Assembly (NCBI RefSeq): GCF_000308815.1
Contig: NZ_BAFX01000098.1
Span: 1-33,526, forward strand
Direction: 5' to 3'
Length of the DNA: 33,526 nucleotides
Source: Nocardia concava NBRC 100430
GTDB taxonomy: Bacteria; Actinomycetota; Actinomycetes; Mycobacteriales; Mycobacteriaceae
Under the pieces are notes generated by a model, which saw nothing but the letters and a program-made list of their open reading frames with translations, did not search any database and was not told where the DNA came from. Shown here one piece after another: positions 22,154 through 30,807 of the stretch. The translations under genes were made by a program, and so were the position numbers. Position 1 is the stretch's first letter. Every line of letters starts with the position of its first letter.

Positions 22154-22903
22154 ATGTCGCTCGAATTGATCGTCGTCTCCCACCGGCTGGAACCGATCAG
22201 CCGTGCGGAAGTCACCGCACTCGAACTGCGGCTGGGAGTCGCGATGCCACCCGGGTTCGCCGAGCTGGTGACCGGCTATGGCGAGGGGACAATTTGCAAC
22301 GAACTCGATGTTTGGGGACCAACGCGCATTCTCAACAGTCTCGACGAGGCGCGAGAGCAGTGGGCCGAGTACTGGTTCTGGGAGCATCCAGACTTGGTAC
22401 AGGCCGATTTCGCCGCTGCGGTGCAGGTCGGGGGCACGGCGAACGGCGACCAGATAGTGCTGGTGCCTGGGCGTGGTCTCGTAGTTCTGCCCCGTCACCG
22501 AGATGACGCGATCGATATTGGCACCTCGTACGACGACGCCGTGCGATGGTTCTGCACTTCGGGACATCTGATCGCCGCGCGGAGCCTGCTGTGGTTCGAA
22601 TCCTGGGTGCAGCAAAGCTGCTACGAGAACTGGGGCGGCGGCGAGTACCGCCAGGTGCGAGATGCGATCGCCGCCTTGGACATGCATGTCGCAGTCGATG
22701 AATCTTTCGAGCCGGTGTGCACGTTCCTGATCCCGGGTATGGGTGGTCACGTGTACATCCTGGGGACCCGTGGCGCTCTCGGTTTGTACGTGCATATTCG
22801 GTTCGAGCCGGAATACTCGGCGCAGTACGCACGGATCGAGAAGGCGCTCGTCAGTGTCGGCGTAACCAAAGCGACTCGCTGGGGCGCGGAACCGGCGGAC
22901 TGA
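22154..22903 (+). CDS. SUKH/SMI1-KNR4-like protein
   Basis: A 249-residue protein. The first 150 residues follow the SUKH pattern: EVTALELRLGVAMPPGFAELVTGYGEGTICNELDVWGP, then QVGGTANGDQIVLVPGRGLVVLPRH and YDDAVRWFCTSGHL. The C-terminal 90 residues (WESW-type to GHVYILGTRGALGLYVHI) match no domain I know. SUKH proteins are frequently immunity proteins for secreted nuclease or other polymorphic toxins; no toxin gene is visible nearby. ATG 22154 has only a weak ribosome site. The surrounding genes are small and unrelated, consistent with an accessory region. Confidence 0.75.
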   Translation: MSLELIVVSHRLEPISRAEVTALELRLGVAMPPGFAELVTGYGEGTICNELDVWGPTRILNSLDEAREQWAEYWFWEHPDLVQADFAAAVQVGGTANGDQIVLVPGRGLVVLPRHRDDAIDIGTSYDDAVRWFCTSGHLIAARSLLWFESWVQQSCYENWGGGEYRQVRDAIAALDMHVAVDESFEPVCTFLIPGMGGHVYILGTRGALGLYVHIRFEPEYSAQYARIEKALVSVGVTKATRWGAEPAD

Positions 22904-23137
22904 TCGTTCAGATGTTGTCGGCGAAGGACCGGCTTGCACGCCATTCGGGTAGTTCGATGCGAGTAAATGCCGCGTTGTGTGAACGCTTCGGACTGTTCAT
23001 GCCGCGAAAGTTCGGTGGTCCGGTGTCGGTGGGTTTCTTTAGGCTGCCGTGCATGACGTGTTCCCGAACCAGACCGCACCATGCTCCTGAGGCTCCCGTC
23101 GCCCTCGAATCGGTGAGCATCGACTCCGGCGAGGTGA

Positions 23138-23398
23138 ACGCTTCCGCATCGGGTAGCGCACTGCCTGGCGACCGACACCTTCGTCGTACCCGCCGACGAT
23201 CGGGTCAATTACATCGAAGCGTTCCTCGAACAGATCGGTGAGCACGCCTTCGCCCTCGGCACCGTCCTGGCGTCGTTGGAATCCGGGCAGAACTACTACC
23301 TGGCCTTCGTGACACCGACCGAGTTCGAACAACTCTCGCGGCTTCTCACCAAACACAGGATGAGCGCTGAAAGCGTGCGACACGGTCGGCTCGCCTGA
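23138..23398 (+). pseudogene. Start-less C-terminal remnant of an unrecognised gene
   Basis: An 86-codon frame bounded by TGA at 23135 and TGA at 23396 reads as a real protein end: DTFVVPADDRVNYIEAFLEQIG, HAFALGTVLASLESGQNYYLAF and TEFEQLSRLLTKHRM. Third codon positions are almost all G or C, as in genuine genes here, and the composition is balanced. It has no usable start codon before the middle of the frame, so the 5' part has been lost or frameshifted. I do not recognise the family. The upstream 230 bp (22904-23137) hold only weak frames. Confidence 0.55.
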
Positions 23399-23456
23399 CG
23401 CATCGGACCGGCACCGAACGTCTTGGCTGGACCGCGAAGTGACCCCACCCCCGAAT

Positions 23457-23470
23457 TGACACTTGTTCTA
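23457..23470. promoter_or_regulatory. Candidate KstR-type operator before the KshA-like gene
   Basis: TGACACTTGTTCTA matches the KstR consensus TnnAACnnGTTnnA at all fixed positions except one (CAC for AAC). KstR represses cholesterol-catabolic genes, including kshA, in mycobacteria and rhodococci. It lies 55 bp before the start of the Rieske oxygenase. A KstR gene is not in the window, so the link is inference. Confidence 0.6.
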
Positions 23471-23524
23471 TTTCGCGGCAGTGCCTAGCCTCGGGCGAGA
23501 GACCCTCGAGCACGGAGGCTGCTG

Positions 23525-24670
23525 ATGAGTCAGCGTTATCGGTCCATCGATGTCGGCGAACCCATGACGAGGTTCGCCCGCGGCTGGCACTGCCTCGGAC
23601 TGGCGGAGACCTTCCGGGACGGCAAACCGCACTCCGTCGAGGCCTTCGGCACCAAGATCGTGATCTGGTCCGACAGCAAGGGGGAACTGCACGCCCTCGA
23701 CGGCTACTGCCGCCACATGGGCGCGGACCTGTCCTACGGCAGCGTCAAGGACGACAACATCGCCTGCCCGTTCCATGATTGGCGTTGGCGCGGGGATGGC
23801 AAGTGCGCGGCCATCCCCTACGCGCGACGTGTTCCGCCGTTGGCGCGCACCAGATCCTGGATCACCTGCGAGGAGAACGGGCAGTTCTTCGTCTGGAACG
23901 ATCCCGAGGGCAATCCGCCGCCGCCCGAGGTCGCGATCCCCCACATCGAGGGCATCGAGACCGATGAGTGGAGTGACTGGGACTGGAACTCGCTGCTCAT
24001 CGAGGGCGCGCACTGCCGCGAAATCATCGACAACAACGTCGATATGGCGCACTTCTTCTACATTCACTTCGCCTACCCGGTGTACTTCAAGAATGTGTTC
24101 GAAGGGCACGTGGCCACGCAGTTCCTGCATTCCAAGGGGCGGCCCGACATTCACGCGAAGTCCAACTATTCGCAGGAGATGTCGCTACTGCGTTCGGAGG
24201 CTTCGTATTTCGGGCCCTCATACATGATCAACTACCTGCACAACGACTTCGGCGACAACACCGTCGAGGTGGCGCTCATCAACTGCCACTACCCCGTCAC
24301 GCACAATTCCTTTGTCCTGCAATGGGGTGTGAGCGTGCAACGGATCAAGGGCCTGCCGCCGGAGAAGTCCGACAAGCTGGCCAAGGCCTTCGGCAAGAGC
24401 TTCGGCGTCGGGTTCCTGCAAGACGTGGAGATCTGGAAGCACAAGACCCGCATCGACAATCCGCTGCTGACCCAGGAGGACGGGCCGGTGTACCAGCACC
24501 GTCGCTGGTACGAGCAGTTCTACGTCGATGTCGCCGACATCAAGCCGGAGATGACCGACCGCTTCGAATACGAGGTCGACACCACCCACGCCAACGAGAA
24601 CTGGCAGGCCGAGGTCGCCGAGAACCTCGCCAAGCAGGCCGCCGCACAGGCGAACGGCGCGGCGGAGTAG
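23525..24670 (+). CDS. kshA: Rieske oxygenase, 3-ketosteroid 9-alpha-hydroxylase oxygenase subunit (KshA-like)
   Basis: A 381-residue Rieske non-heme iron oxygenase. The [2Fe-2S] ligands are Cys62 and His64 in CRHMGADLS, and Cys81 and His84 in CPFHDWRW. The mononuclear iron ligands are His176, His181 and Asp300 (QDVEIWKHK), with Asn170 and Asp173 near by. The region NVDMAHFFYIHF ... YFKNVFEGH is characteristic of KshA, which with the reductase KshB opens ring B of 3-ketosteroids in cholesterol degradation. ATG 23525 follows GGAGG. No kshB or other sterol genes are adjacent, so this may be one of several kshA copies, as is common in Nocardia and Rhodococcus, and its preferred steroid is unknown. 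Confidence 0.88.
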   Translation: MSQRYRSIDVGEPMTRFARGWHCLGLAETFRDGKPHSVEAFGTKIVIWSDSKGELHALDGYCRHMGADLSYGSVKDDNIACPFHDWRWRGDGKCAAIPYARRVPPLARTRSWITCEENGQFFVWNDPEGNPPPPEVAIPHIEGIETDEWSDWDWNSLLIEGAHCREIIDNNVDMAHFFYIHFAYPVYFKNVFEGHVATQFLHSKGRPDIHAKSNYSQEMSLLRSEASYFGPSYMINYLHNDFGDNTVEVALINCHYPVTHNSFVLQWGVSVQRIKGLPPEKSDKLAKAFGKSFGVGFLQDVEIWKHKTRIDNPLLTQEDGPVYQHRRWYEQFYVDVADIKPEMTDRFEYEVDTTHANENWQAEVAENLAKQAAAQANGAAE

Positions 24671-24727
24671 CGCAGCGGCGGGACGGACCACGCCGTCCGT
24701 CCCGGCGTCTCGGCCCCGACACGTGAA

Positions 24728-25399
24728 TCACGCGTCCGCGAGCAGGATTTCGGCGACGGCCTCCGGAGCCTCACGCATGGCGTTGTGCACGGTCGGGACA
24801 TCGTGGACCCGCCAGTCCGGGTCGGCCAGCAGCCGGGTGCGCTGCGCGGCGAACGGCGTCGCATCCTCCCATCCCGAGCAGTAGACGAACTCCTTGCGCG
24901 GCACCTCCAAGAACGCGCCGGACAGCCGGATCGTCTGCACCAGCGAGGCGAGCGGATGCGGACGGCGGCGGGGATCGCCGCCGTCCGGTGGCCGCACCGC
25001 ATATCCGGTGCTCGCCGCACCGGCGGTGAACTTCTGGCGGTAGGCCTCCGACGTTGCGGACCAGCATGATTCGCCGTCACGCGGCACGTAGCCGTCGAGA
25101 TGCACCACGCGTGCGACCCGGCCACCGGCCCGATCGGCGGCAGCGGCGATCACCATTCCGCCGTAGCTGTGACCGACCAGGGTCACGCCGGTGAGGTGCT
25201 CACGATCGAGCAGCCGCAGCACATCCGCGGCATGCGTGTCGAGGTTGGCGGTCGCGACCGTCGCCTCGTCGTCGTCGGGCCCCAGACCGGTCAGGGTCAG
25301 GGCGTGCACGGTGTGAGCGGCCAGCTCCAGCGTCGGAACCACCTTCTCGAAGCACCAGGAGCCGTGCCAGGCACCGGGCACCAGAACGAATGTCGCCAT
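24728..25399 (-). CDS. Alpha/beta hydrolase of the plant-esterase/HNL-like group
   Basis: A 223-residue hydrolase: FVLVPGAWHGSWCFEKVVP carries the oxyanion region, the nucleophile elbow is VGHSYGGMV with Ser78, and the catalytic His is likely in PTVHNAMREAP near the C-terminus. The short cap and overall pattern resemble salicylate/pyrethroid-type esterases. ATG 25399 is preceded by AGGAG at 6 bp, a very good start. It is convergent with the KshA-like gene. Substrate unknown; it could act on esters or on steroid side products, but nothing here tests this. Confidence 0.85.
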   Translation of the reverse strand: MATFVLVPGAWHGSWCFEKVVPTLELAAHTVHALTLTGLGPDDDEATVATANLDTHAADVLRLLDREHLTGVTLVGHSYGGMVIAAAADRAGGRVARVVHLDGYVPRDGESCWSATSEAYRQKFTAGAASTGYAVRPPDGGDPRRRPHPLASLVQTIRLSGAFLEVPRKEFVYCSGWEDATPFAAQRTRLLADPDWRVHDVPTVHNAMREAPEAVAEILLADA

Positions 25400-25503
25400 G
25401 TGTTTCTCCTTCACTCGAAACCGTTCGTAGACAGTCTCATTCGTGTAAGGCATGGCGTGCTACCGATGGAATGCCATCTGATGCCTCTTCGCCGCCAATC
25501 TGA

Positions 25504-26901
25504 TCACGCCGTTCGCCCGGGCACCTCGGCCCCGACGCGCGCCCAGCGGCCGGACAGAGCCCGCCAGCTGACGGCGATCAGGCGTAGGAGCATGAAGGCG
25601 ACCAGGCCGGTCCAGATTCCGCCGATGCCCCAATCGAATTCGAGGGACAGCCAGATCATGGGCAGGAAGCCGATCAGGGCCGAGCCGAGGGTGGCATTGC
25701 GCAGGAACGGGGCATCGCCCGCGCCGAGCAGGACACCGTCGAGGGCGAAGACCACACCCGCCACGGGGATCATGGCGACGAAGTACCACCAGACCACATG
25801 GGTGCGATCCAGGACCGACGGATCATCGGTGAACAGCTGCGGGATCACCGTGTAGCCCGCGGCGAAGATCGCCGCCAGCGCCACCGCGAACGCCGTCGAC
25901 CACGCGGTGATCCGCCGCGCCAAACCCTCTGCGCCACGGGCATTTCCGGCCCCCAGCGCCGCACCGACCAGCGTCTGCGCCGCGATCGCGAGCGAATCCA
26001 GCGTCAGCGCAAGGAAATTCCAGATCTGCAGCACCAGCTGATGCGCCGCCACCGACGCCGCACCGAACCGCGAGGCCACCGCCGCCGCCGAGACGAACGA
26101 CGCCTGGAACGCCAGACTCCGCACGATCAGATCCCGACCGAGCACCAACTGCGCCTTCATGATCGCGATATGCGGCGCGAGCGGCGCCTTGGCCCGGAAC
26201 AGCGCGGACACGAACAGCGCACCGGAAATCGACTGCCCCACCAGATTCGCGACCGCCGACCCCTCCAACTCCAGGCGCGGCGCACCCAGCAGGCCGTGCA
26301 CCAGCGTCGGGCAGAGAATCCCCGAAACCACCAGCCCCGCAAGCACATACAACAACGGCCTCCGGGTGTCCTGCACGCCTCGCATCCACCCGTTGCCCGC
26401 CATCGCCAGCAGGATCAGCGGCACCCCGAACAAGGCGATCCGCACCCACGACTCCGCCGCCCGCGCGATATCGTCCCCGCCCGCGATGGCCCGGGTGATC
26501 GGTCCCGCGAACACCTGCACGACCAGCACGATCGCCAGCCCCACCCCGACCGCGATCCAACTGGCCTGCACGCCTTCGACGACGGCCCCGCGCTCATCCC
26601 CCGCCCCGTGCCGCCGCGCCGCCCGCGCCGTCGTCCCGTAGCTCAGGAATGTCAGCTGCGAACTGACCTGCGCCAGAATCAAACCGCCCACCGCGAGCCC
26701 GGCCAGCGCCAATGCCCCCAGCCGCCCGACGACGGCCATATCGAACAGCAGATAGATGGGCTCCGCGACCAGCACCCCCAGCGTCGGAATCGCGATGCCC
26801 AAGATTTTCCCCGGTCCTGCGGCGGCGGCCTCGGTTCCCCGGACCGCCACGAGAGATCCGGGGTCCTCCCCCGCGCCGTCGAACACCTCAGCACTGCTCA
26901 T
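25504..26901 (-). CDS. dinF: MATE-family efflux transporter, DinF type
   Basis: A 465-residue membrane protein with about 12 helices and the two-fold MATE repeat. The opening is GKILGIAIPTLGVLVAEPIYLLFDMAVVGRLG, then LFGVPLILLAMAGNGWMRG and the second-half FQASFVSAAAVASRFGAASVAAHQL, with DGVLLGAGD near the end. DinF-like MATE proteins export cationic toxicants or drugs with Na+ or H+. In mycobacteria dinF follows infB-rbfA-nrnA directly; here the same strand and order are kept, but two plus-strand genes intervene. ATG 26901 is used. Confidence 0.92.
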   Translation of the reverse strand: MSSAEVFDGAGEDPGSLVAVRGTEAAAAGPGKILGIAIPTLGVLVAEPIYLLFDMAVVGRLGALALAGLAVGGLILAQVSSQLTFLSYGTTARAARRHGAGDERGAVVEGVQASWIAVGVGLAIVLVVQVFAGPITRAIAGGDDIARAAESWVRIALFGVPLILLAMAGNGWMRGVQDTRRPLLYVLAGLVVSGILCPTLVHGLLGAPRLELEGSAVANLVGQSISGALFVSALFRAKAPLAPHIAIMKAQLVLGRDLIVRSLAFQASFVSAAAVASRFGAASVAAHQLVLQIWNFLALTLDSLAIAAQTLVGAALGAGNARGAEGLARRITAWSTAFAVALAAIFAAGYTVIPQLFTDDPSVLDRTHVVWWYFVAMIPVAGVVFALDGVLLGAGDAPFLRNATLGSALIGFLPMIWLSLEFDWGIGGIWTGLVAFMLLRLIAVSWRALSGRWARVGAEVPGRTA

Positions 26902-27071
26902 CCGCTCACCATCCCATATCGGACGGACACCCCAAGCCCGGCCGCGTCGACCGAACGGTCGGATTCATAGCCGGAGCAATATATGTCCGTTTCACTATTG
27001 GTGTGCGCGACCCGCCATGACCGAGCGCAATCTCATCGACTCGCGCCGCCCGCTCGGGCAGGCTGGACGCC
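26902..27071. promoter_or_regulatory. Divergent promoter region between dinF and the MuiA-like gene
   Basis: 170 bp between divergent starts at 26901 and 27072. It has a locally AT-rich stretch (CAATATAT near 26980) but no clear operator or hairpin. Confidence 0.4.
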
Positions 27072-28646
27072 ATGGTGGATCTCGAGACAACGATCGCGGC
27101 GGTGACGGTCTATCCGGATCGGGCCCGGGTGACCCGGTCCGGCAAGGCGACCTTGGAGGCGGGTGAGCATCGCATCCGCGTGTCTCCCCTACCGCTGGAA
27201 CTGCTGCGCGATTCGATCCGCGTGGCCGGGCGCGGCGACGTGACGGTCCTCGGCGTGGACATCGTCACCGAACGCCAACCCGAGCCCGGCGACGAACAGG
27301 TCGCCGAACTCACCGCCCGCCGAGACGAAGTCGATGCCGCGCTGAGCGAGCTCGCCGACGCCGACAAGGCCGCGGACGCCCGCATCGAATTCCTGGAGCG
27401 CCTGGTGCAGAAGTCCGCCGGGCACCTGGCCAAGGCCTCGGACGAGCGGGTCGCCGCCTTCGGCGACAATCTCGAGGCGCAGTACGCGGCCGTCCACGCC
27501 GGGCGCCGCGACCGGGCCCGCCTGCGGCAGGACAAGATTCGCGAGAAGAACTCGCTCGAACGGCAGCTGGCCGACCTCGGCCGCAAGAACCGCCCCGACA
27601 TCCGGGCCGCCGTCATCACCGTCGAGGCCGCCCAACCGGCCACGACCGAACTGGAACTGACCTATGTCGTGCCCGGCGCGAGGTGGTCCAGCAGCTACGA
27701 CCTGCGCATCGACGACAAGGGCGTCAATCTGCGCTGGTTCGGCCTGGTCAGCCAGTCGACCGGCGAGGACTGGCCCGAATGCCGCCTGGAATTGTCGACC
27801 GCCCGCCCGGCCGTCGCCCTCGACGTGCCCGAACTCGATCCGTGGTACCTGAGCACCACTCCCCCCGAACCGAAGCGCCGCATGCGAATGTCGCGCTCCC
27901 CCGGCAACGCCGACGGCAACGACATGGTCCTGGCCGCCGCCGCACCCATGGCCGCACCCGCCGGGGCCGCTCCGCCCCTGCCTCCCCCGGCGCCGGTCCA
28001 GGAAGCGGTCAGCACCGTCGAGCACGGCGCCACCGCCGCGACCTACTCGCCGCGACGCCCGGTCGCCGTCGCCTCCGACGGCACCGAACACCGCACCCTC
28101 ATCACGGCTCTCGACCTCGAGGCCGATCTCGATCACGTGGCCGCCCCCATCCGCTCCCCCGAGGCGATCCTGCGCGCCACCGCCCGCAACACCTCCGAGC
28201 ACACCCTCCCCAAGGGCCGCGCCTCCCTGTTCAACAACAGCGAATACGTCGGCGCGACCACCCTCGACATCTGGGCCCCCGGCGAGGAACGCGAACTCGC
28301 CCTCGGCGTCGACGACCGCATCCGCATCGAACGAGAACTGGTCCGCCGCAACGCCTCCAAGGCCACCCTCGGCTCGGCCCGCCGCATCGACTGGGAATAC
28401 ACCATCACCGTCGCCAACCACGGCGCCCGCCCCACCACCGTCACCATCCTCGACCGCCTCCCCGTGGCCCGCGACACCACCGTCACAGTCAAAGAAACAA
28501 CCCTGAAACCCCCGCCCGCCGACCGCGACGACCTCGGAATCCTCACCTGGAAACAGGATCTCGCCCCACAGGCCGAAACCACCATCACCCTCGGCTACCG
28601 CGTCGAGGCCCCGAAGGGAGTCACCATCTACGGTCTGCCCGACTGA
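27072..28646 (+). CDS. MuiA-like protein (DUF4140/DUF4139 family)
   Basis: A 524-residue protein. The N-terminal DUF4140-like part reads TTIAAVTVYPDRARVTRSGKATL; residues about 75-170 form a charged coiled coil (ELTARRDEVDAALSEL to RRDRARLRQDKIREKNSLERQL); the DUF4139 region begins at ELTYVVPGARWSSSYDLRI and ends in VEAPKGVTIYG. A Pro/Ala-rich segment at about 290-315 interrupts it. Members are named for a mucoidy-inhibiting Pseudomonas gene; no biochemical role is established. ATG 27072 is used. It is a plus-strand insertion between dinF and nrnA, both of which are on the minus strand. Confidence 0.85.
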   Translation: MVDLETTIAAVTVYPDRARVTRSGKATLEAGEHRIRVSPLPLELLRDSIRVAGRGDVTVLGVDIVTERQPEPGDEQVAELTARRDEVDAALSELADADKAADARIEFLERLVQKSAGHLAKASDERVAAFGDNLEAQYAAVHAGRRDRARLRQDKIREKNSLERQLADLGRKNRPDIRAAVITVEAAQPATTELELTYVVPGARWSSSYDLRIDDKGVNLRWFGLVSQSTGEDWPECRLELSTARPAVALDVPELDPWYLSTTPPEPKRRMRMSRSPGNADGNDMVLAAAAPMAAPAGAAPPLPPPAPVQEAVSTVEHGATAATYSPRRPVAVASDGTEHRTLITALDLEADLDHVAAPIRSPEAILRATARNTSEHTLPKGRASLFNNSEYVGATTLDIWAPGEERELALGVDDRIRIERELVRRNASKATLGSARRIDWEYTITVANHGARPTTVTILDRLPVARDTTVTVKETTLKPPPADRDDLGILTWKQDLAPQAETTITLGYRVEAPKGVTIYGLPD

Positions 28647-28714
28647 CCGGCAGTCACCCGCGAGTTCTATGCTGACGGCGACCAAAGGCGCTCCAGGACA
28701 TCAGGATTCGGATA

Positions 28715-29341
28715 ATGGCTATTTCTCGCGACACACTGCTGGAGCTACGCCGGGCCGCCTCGGCGGGGCTGCTCGAGCTCGAAGGGTCGGAGCCCGCCTC
28801 GCCGGAGGCGGTGCGGGCGCGGGAAAGGCTGGTGGAGCCGTACTTCGGCGCTGTCGCCTGGGCGGTGCCGCCGAGCTATCGGGAACTGCTGGCGGAGCAC
28901 AATCGGCTGCGCTGCCTTCGGGAGGAGGACGAACGCGAGTTCGTGCTCGTGGACGAGGCTGAGCTCCTCGGGCTGAACGCCGAGCTGGTGCATCTGCCCG
29001 AGGGGGTCGAGCGCGAACCCGGGCGGCAGCTGTCGACCAATCATCTGGTCGGGTTCGCCGAGGCCGGGTACGAGGCGGTGTGGTGTTTCGATGTCACACA
29101 GGCGAACTCGGACGGTGAGTATCCGGTCTACTACCACCATCAGGATGAGCCGCGGGCGCGCTATGTCGCGGACGATGCGTGGGAGGAGCAGGCCGATGCC
29201 GTGCCCGACTTCCCGTCGTTCTCGGCGTGGTTCGAGGCCATGGCGGCGGCCTTCACCGCCGCCGAGCCACCGGCGTGGTTCGACGAGCTGGGCACCCCGA
29301 CTCTGGTCTGGCTCGCCCGCGAGGGGATTTTCCGGAACTGA
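28715..29341 (+). CDS. SUKH/SMI1-KNR4-like protein
   Basis: A 208-residue acidic protein: a short helical lead (ELRRAASAGLLELEG) followed by the SUKH-type signature VPPSYRELLAEHNRL, VLVDEAELLGLNAEL, GYEAVWCFDVTQANSDGEYPVYYHHQDEPR and FPSFSAWFEAMAAAF. Such proteins are often immunity proteins against contact-dependent or secreted toxins; no partner toxin is adjacent. ATG 28715, with AGGATTCGG before it. It ends immediately before the convergent nrnA gene (stop to stop 0 bp). Confidence 0.75.
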   Translation: MAISRDTLLELRRAASAGLLELEGSEPASPEAVRARERLVEPYFGAVAWAVPPSYRELLAEHNRLRCLREEDEREFVLVDEAELLGLNAELVHLPEGVEREPGRQLSTNHLVGFAEAGYEAVWCFDVTQANSDGEYPVYYHHQDEPRARYVADDAWEEQADAVPDFPSFSAWFEAMAAAFTAAEPPAWFDELGTPTLVWLAREGIFRN

Positions 29342-30328
29342 TCAGCCGAGTTCGCGCAGCAGGTTCGCGAGCAGATCTGGGGCGGCACCGGCGGTGGAAT
29401 AGCCTGCGGCATAACGGTGTCCGCCACCGCCCAGCGCGGTCGCGACCAGGGAGACGTCCACGCCCGGGCTGCCGTCGGCATTGGCGTGGGAGCGCAGGGA
29501 GACCGTCCAATGGTCGGGGTCGCTGCGGGATTCCTTGAAGACCGCGGCGACCTGGGCCTCGTCGGTGGTGCGGATGAGGTCGATGATGCTCTCGACCTCT
29601 TCGGAGCGGACGTGTTCGGTGTCCTCGCGGCGGACCACGGCGTAGACCAGGCCCGCGCCGTTCGCCGCATCGGGAAGCAGCTGGGCCGAGGCCAGGACTC
29701 GCGACAGCATGGGGAGCCAGGCGAAGGGGTGGGTGTCCATCAACGTGCGGGTGATGGTCGCGCCGTCGATGCCGGTGGCCAGCAGGCGCTCGGCCAGGGT
29801 GTGGGAGCCGGGGCGCACCCATTTGAAAGAGCCGGTGTCGGTGACCAATCCGGCGTAGAGGCAGTGCGCGATGGCGGCGTCGATGGGCTCGCCCCAGGCA
29901 TCCAGGATGCGGGCGATGACACCGGCGGTGGATTCGGCGGCCTCGTCGACCACATTGACCCGGCCGAAACGGGTATTGGAGCGGTGGTGATCGATCACCA
30001 AAGTTGTTGCAGCGCTGTCCAATCGGTCACGCAGCACGCCGAGCCGCCCGGAGCTGCCGCAGTCCACGCACACCAGGACATCGACCTCGCGCGGCACCTG
30101 ATCGGCACGCACGAGCAAATCGGTGCCGGGCAAGGATCGCATGGAGGCCGGCAGTTCGGCCGGTTCGGCGAAGGAGACGACGACCGGGACCCCGCGTCGA
30201 CGCAGCACCTGCGCCAAGGCCAGCCCGCTGCCGATGGTGTCGGCGTCGGGCTGGACGTGGCAGAGAATTGTCACCGATTTCGCGGCATCGAGCACCTCGA
30301 CGGCCGGAGTGACATCGACGGGGGTCAC
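29342..30328 (-). CDS. nrnA: DHH-DHHA1 phosphoesterase, NrnA/CnpB-type oligoribonuclease and pAp or cyclic dinucleotide phosphatase
   Basis: A 328-residue DHH-superfamily enzyme. Metal ligands are visible as His24, Asp28 and Asp30 in CHVQPDADTIGSG, Asp89 in VCVDCG, and Asp113-His114-His115 in VIDHHRSN. The DHHA1 domain ends with GGGGHRYAAG. Homologues (Rv2837c) degrade short RNAs and pAp and hydrolyse cyclic di-AMP, linking RNA turnover to signalling. Start GTG 30328. It follows rbfA by 6 bp in the infB operon, the same order as in mycobacteria. Confidence 0.93.
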   Translation of the reverse strand: MTPVDVTPAVEVLDAAKSVTILCHVQPDADTIGSGLALAQVLRRRGVPVVVSFAEPAELPASMRSLPGTDLLVRADQVPREVDVLVCVDCGSSGRLGVLRDRLDSAATTLVIDHHRSNTRFGRVNVVDEAAESTAGVIARILDAWGEPIDAAIAHCLYAGLVTDTGSFKWVRPGSHTLAERLLATGIDGATITRTLMDTHPFAWLPMLSRVLASAQLLPDAANGAGLVYAVVRREDTEHVRSEEVESIIDLIRTTDEAQVAAVFKESRSDPDHWTVSLRSHANADGSPGVDVSLVATALGGGGHRYAAGYSTAGAAPDLLANLLRELG

Positions 30329-30334
30329 GGCTCG

Positions 30335-30787
30335 TCAGGCTTCGTCGTCGTCTTCGTCCTCGTCCGACTTGTACGGGTCCGCGTCACCGGCATAGGACGC
30401 ACCGACCGACACCTGCGCCACGCGCGCGTCGACGGCGCGGGCCTTGGCCAGCAGCTCTTCCATCTCGCGGGCCGCTTCCGGCACGGTGTCGAGCTTGAAC
30501 GCCAGCGTCGGGGTGAACTTCACCCCGGTGCCCGCGCCGACCTTGGAACGCAGGATCCCGGCGGCCTTCTTCAGACCGGCCGCGGCCTCCGCGTAATCGG
30601 GTTCGGCGTCGATGGTCTCGCCCATGACGGTGTAGAAAATTGTCGCCTCACGCAGGTCACCGGTCACCTTGGCATCGGTGACGGTGACGAACCGCAGTCG
30701 CGGATCCTTGATCTCGTACTCGATCGCGGTCGCGACGATGGACGAGATGCGCTTTGCGAGTCGACGAGCTCGGGCCTGGTCAGCCAT
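30335..30787 (-). CDS. rbfA: Ribosome-binding factor A
   Basis: A 150-residue KH-fold assembly factor for the 30S subunit that helps mature 16S rRNA. Diagnostic parts are ARRLAKRISSIVATAIEYEIKDPRL, VTVTDAKVTGDLREATIFY and the KFTPTLAFKLD region. An acidic tail (DEDEDDDEA) is typical of actinobacterial RbfA. ATG 30787 is preceded by GGAGGG. It sits in the conserved run infB, DUF503, rbfA, nrnA. Confidence 0.96.
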   Translation of the reverse strand: MADQARARRLAKRISSIVATAIEYEIKDPRLRFVTVTDAKVTGDLREATIFYTVMGETIDAEPDYAEAAAGLKKAAGILRSKVGAGTGVKFTPTLAFKLDTVPEAAREMEELLAKARAVDARVAQVSVGASYAGDADPYKSDEDEDDDEA

Positions 30788-30807
30788 GGCGAGCCCTCCT
30801 CACTTCT

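Noticed and set aside
22717..23241. 174-codon plus frame overlapping the end of the SUKH-like gene.
   Set aside because: It is read-through in a shifted frame with Arg/Ser-rich composition and no recognisable domain.
23456..23491. TTGACA with TAGCCT as a sigma-70 type promoter for the KshA-like gene.
   Set aside because: The gap between the hexamers is 24 bp, far from 17; the TTGACA overlaps the KstR-like site instead.
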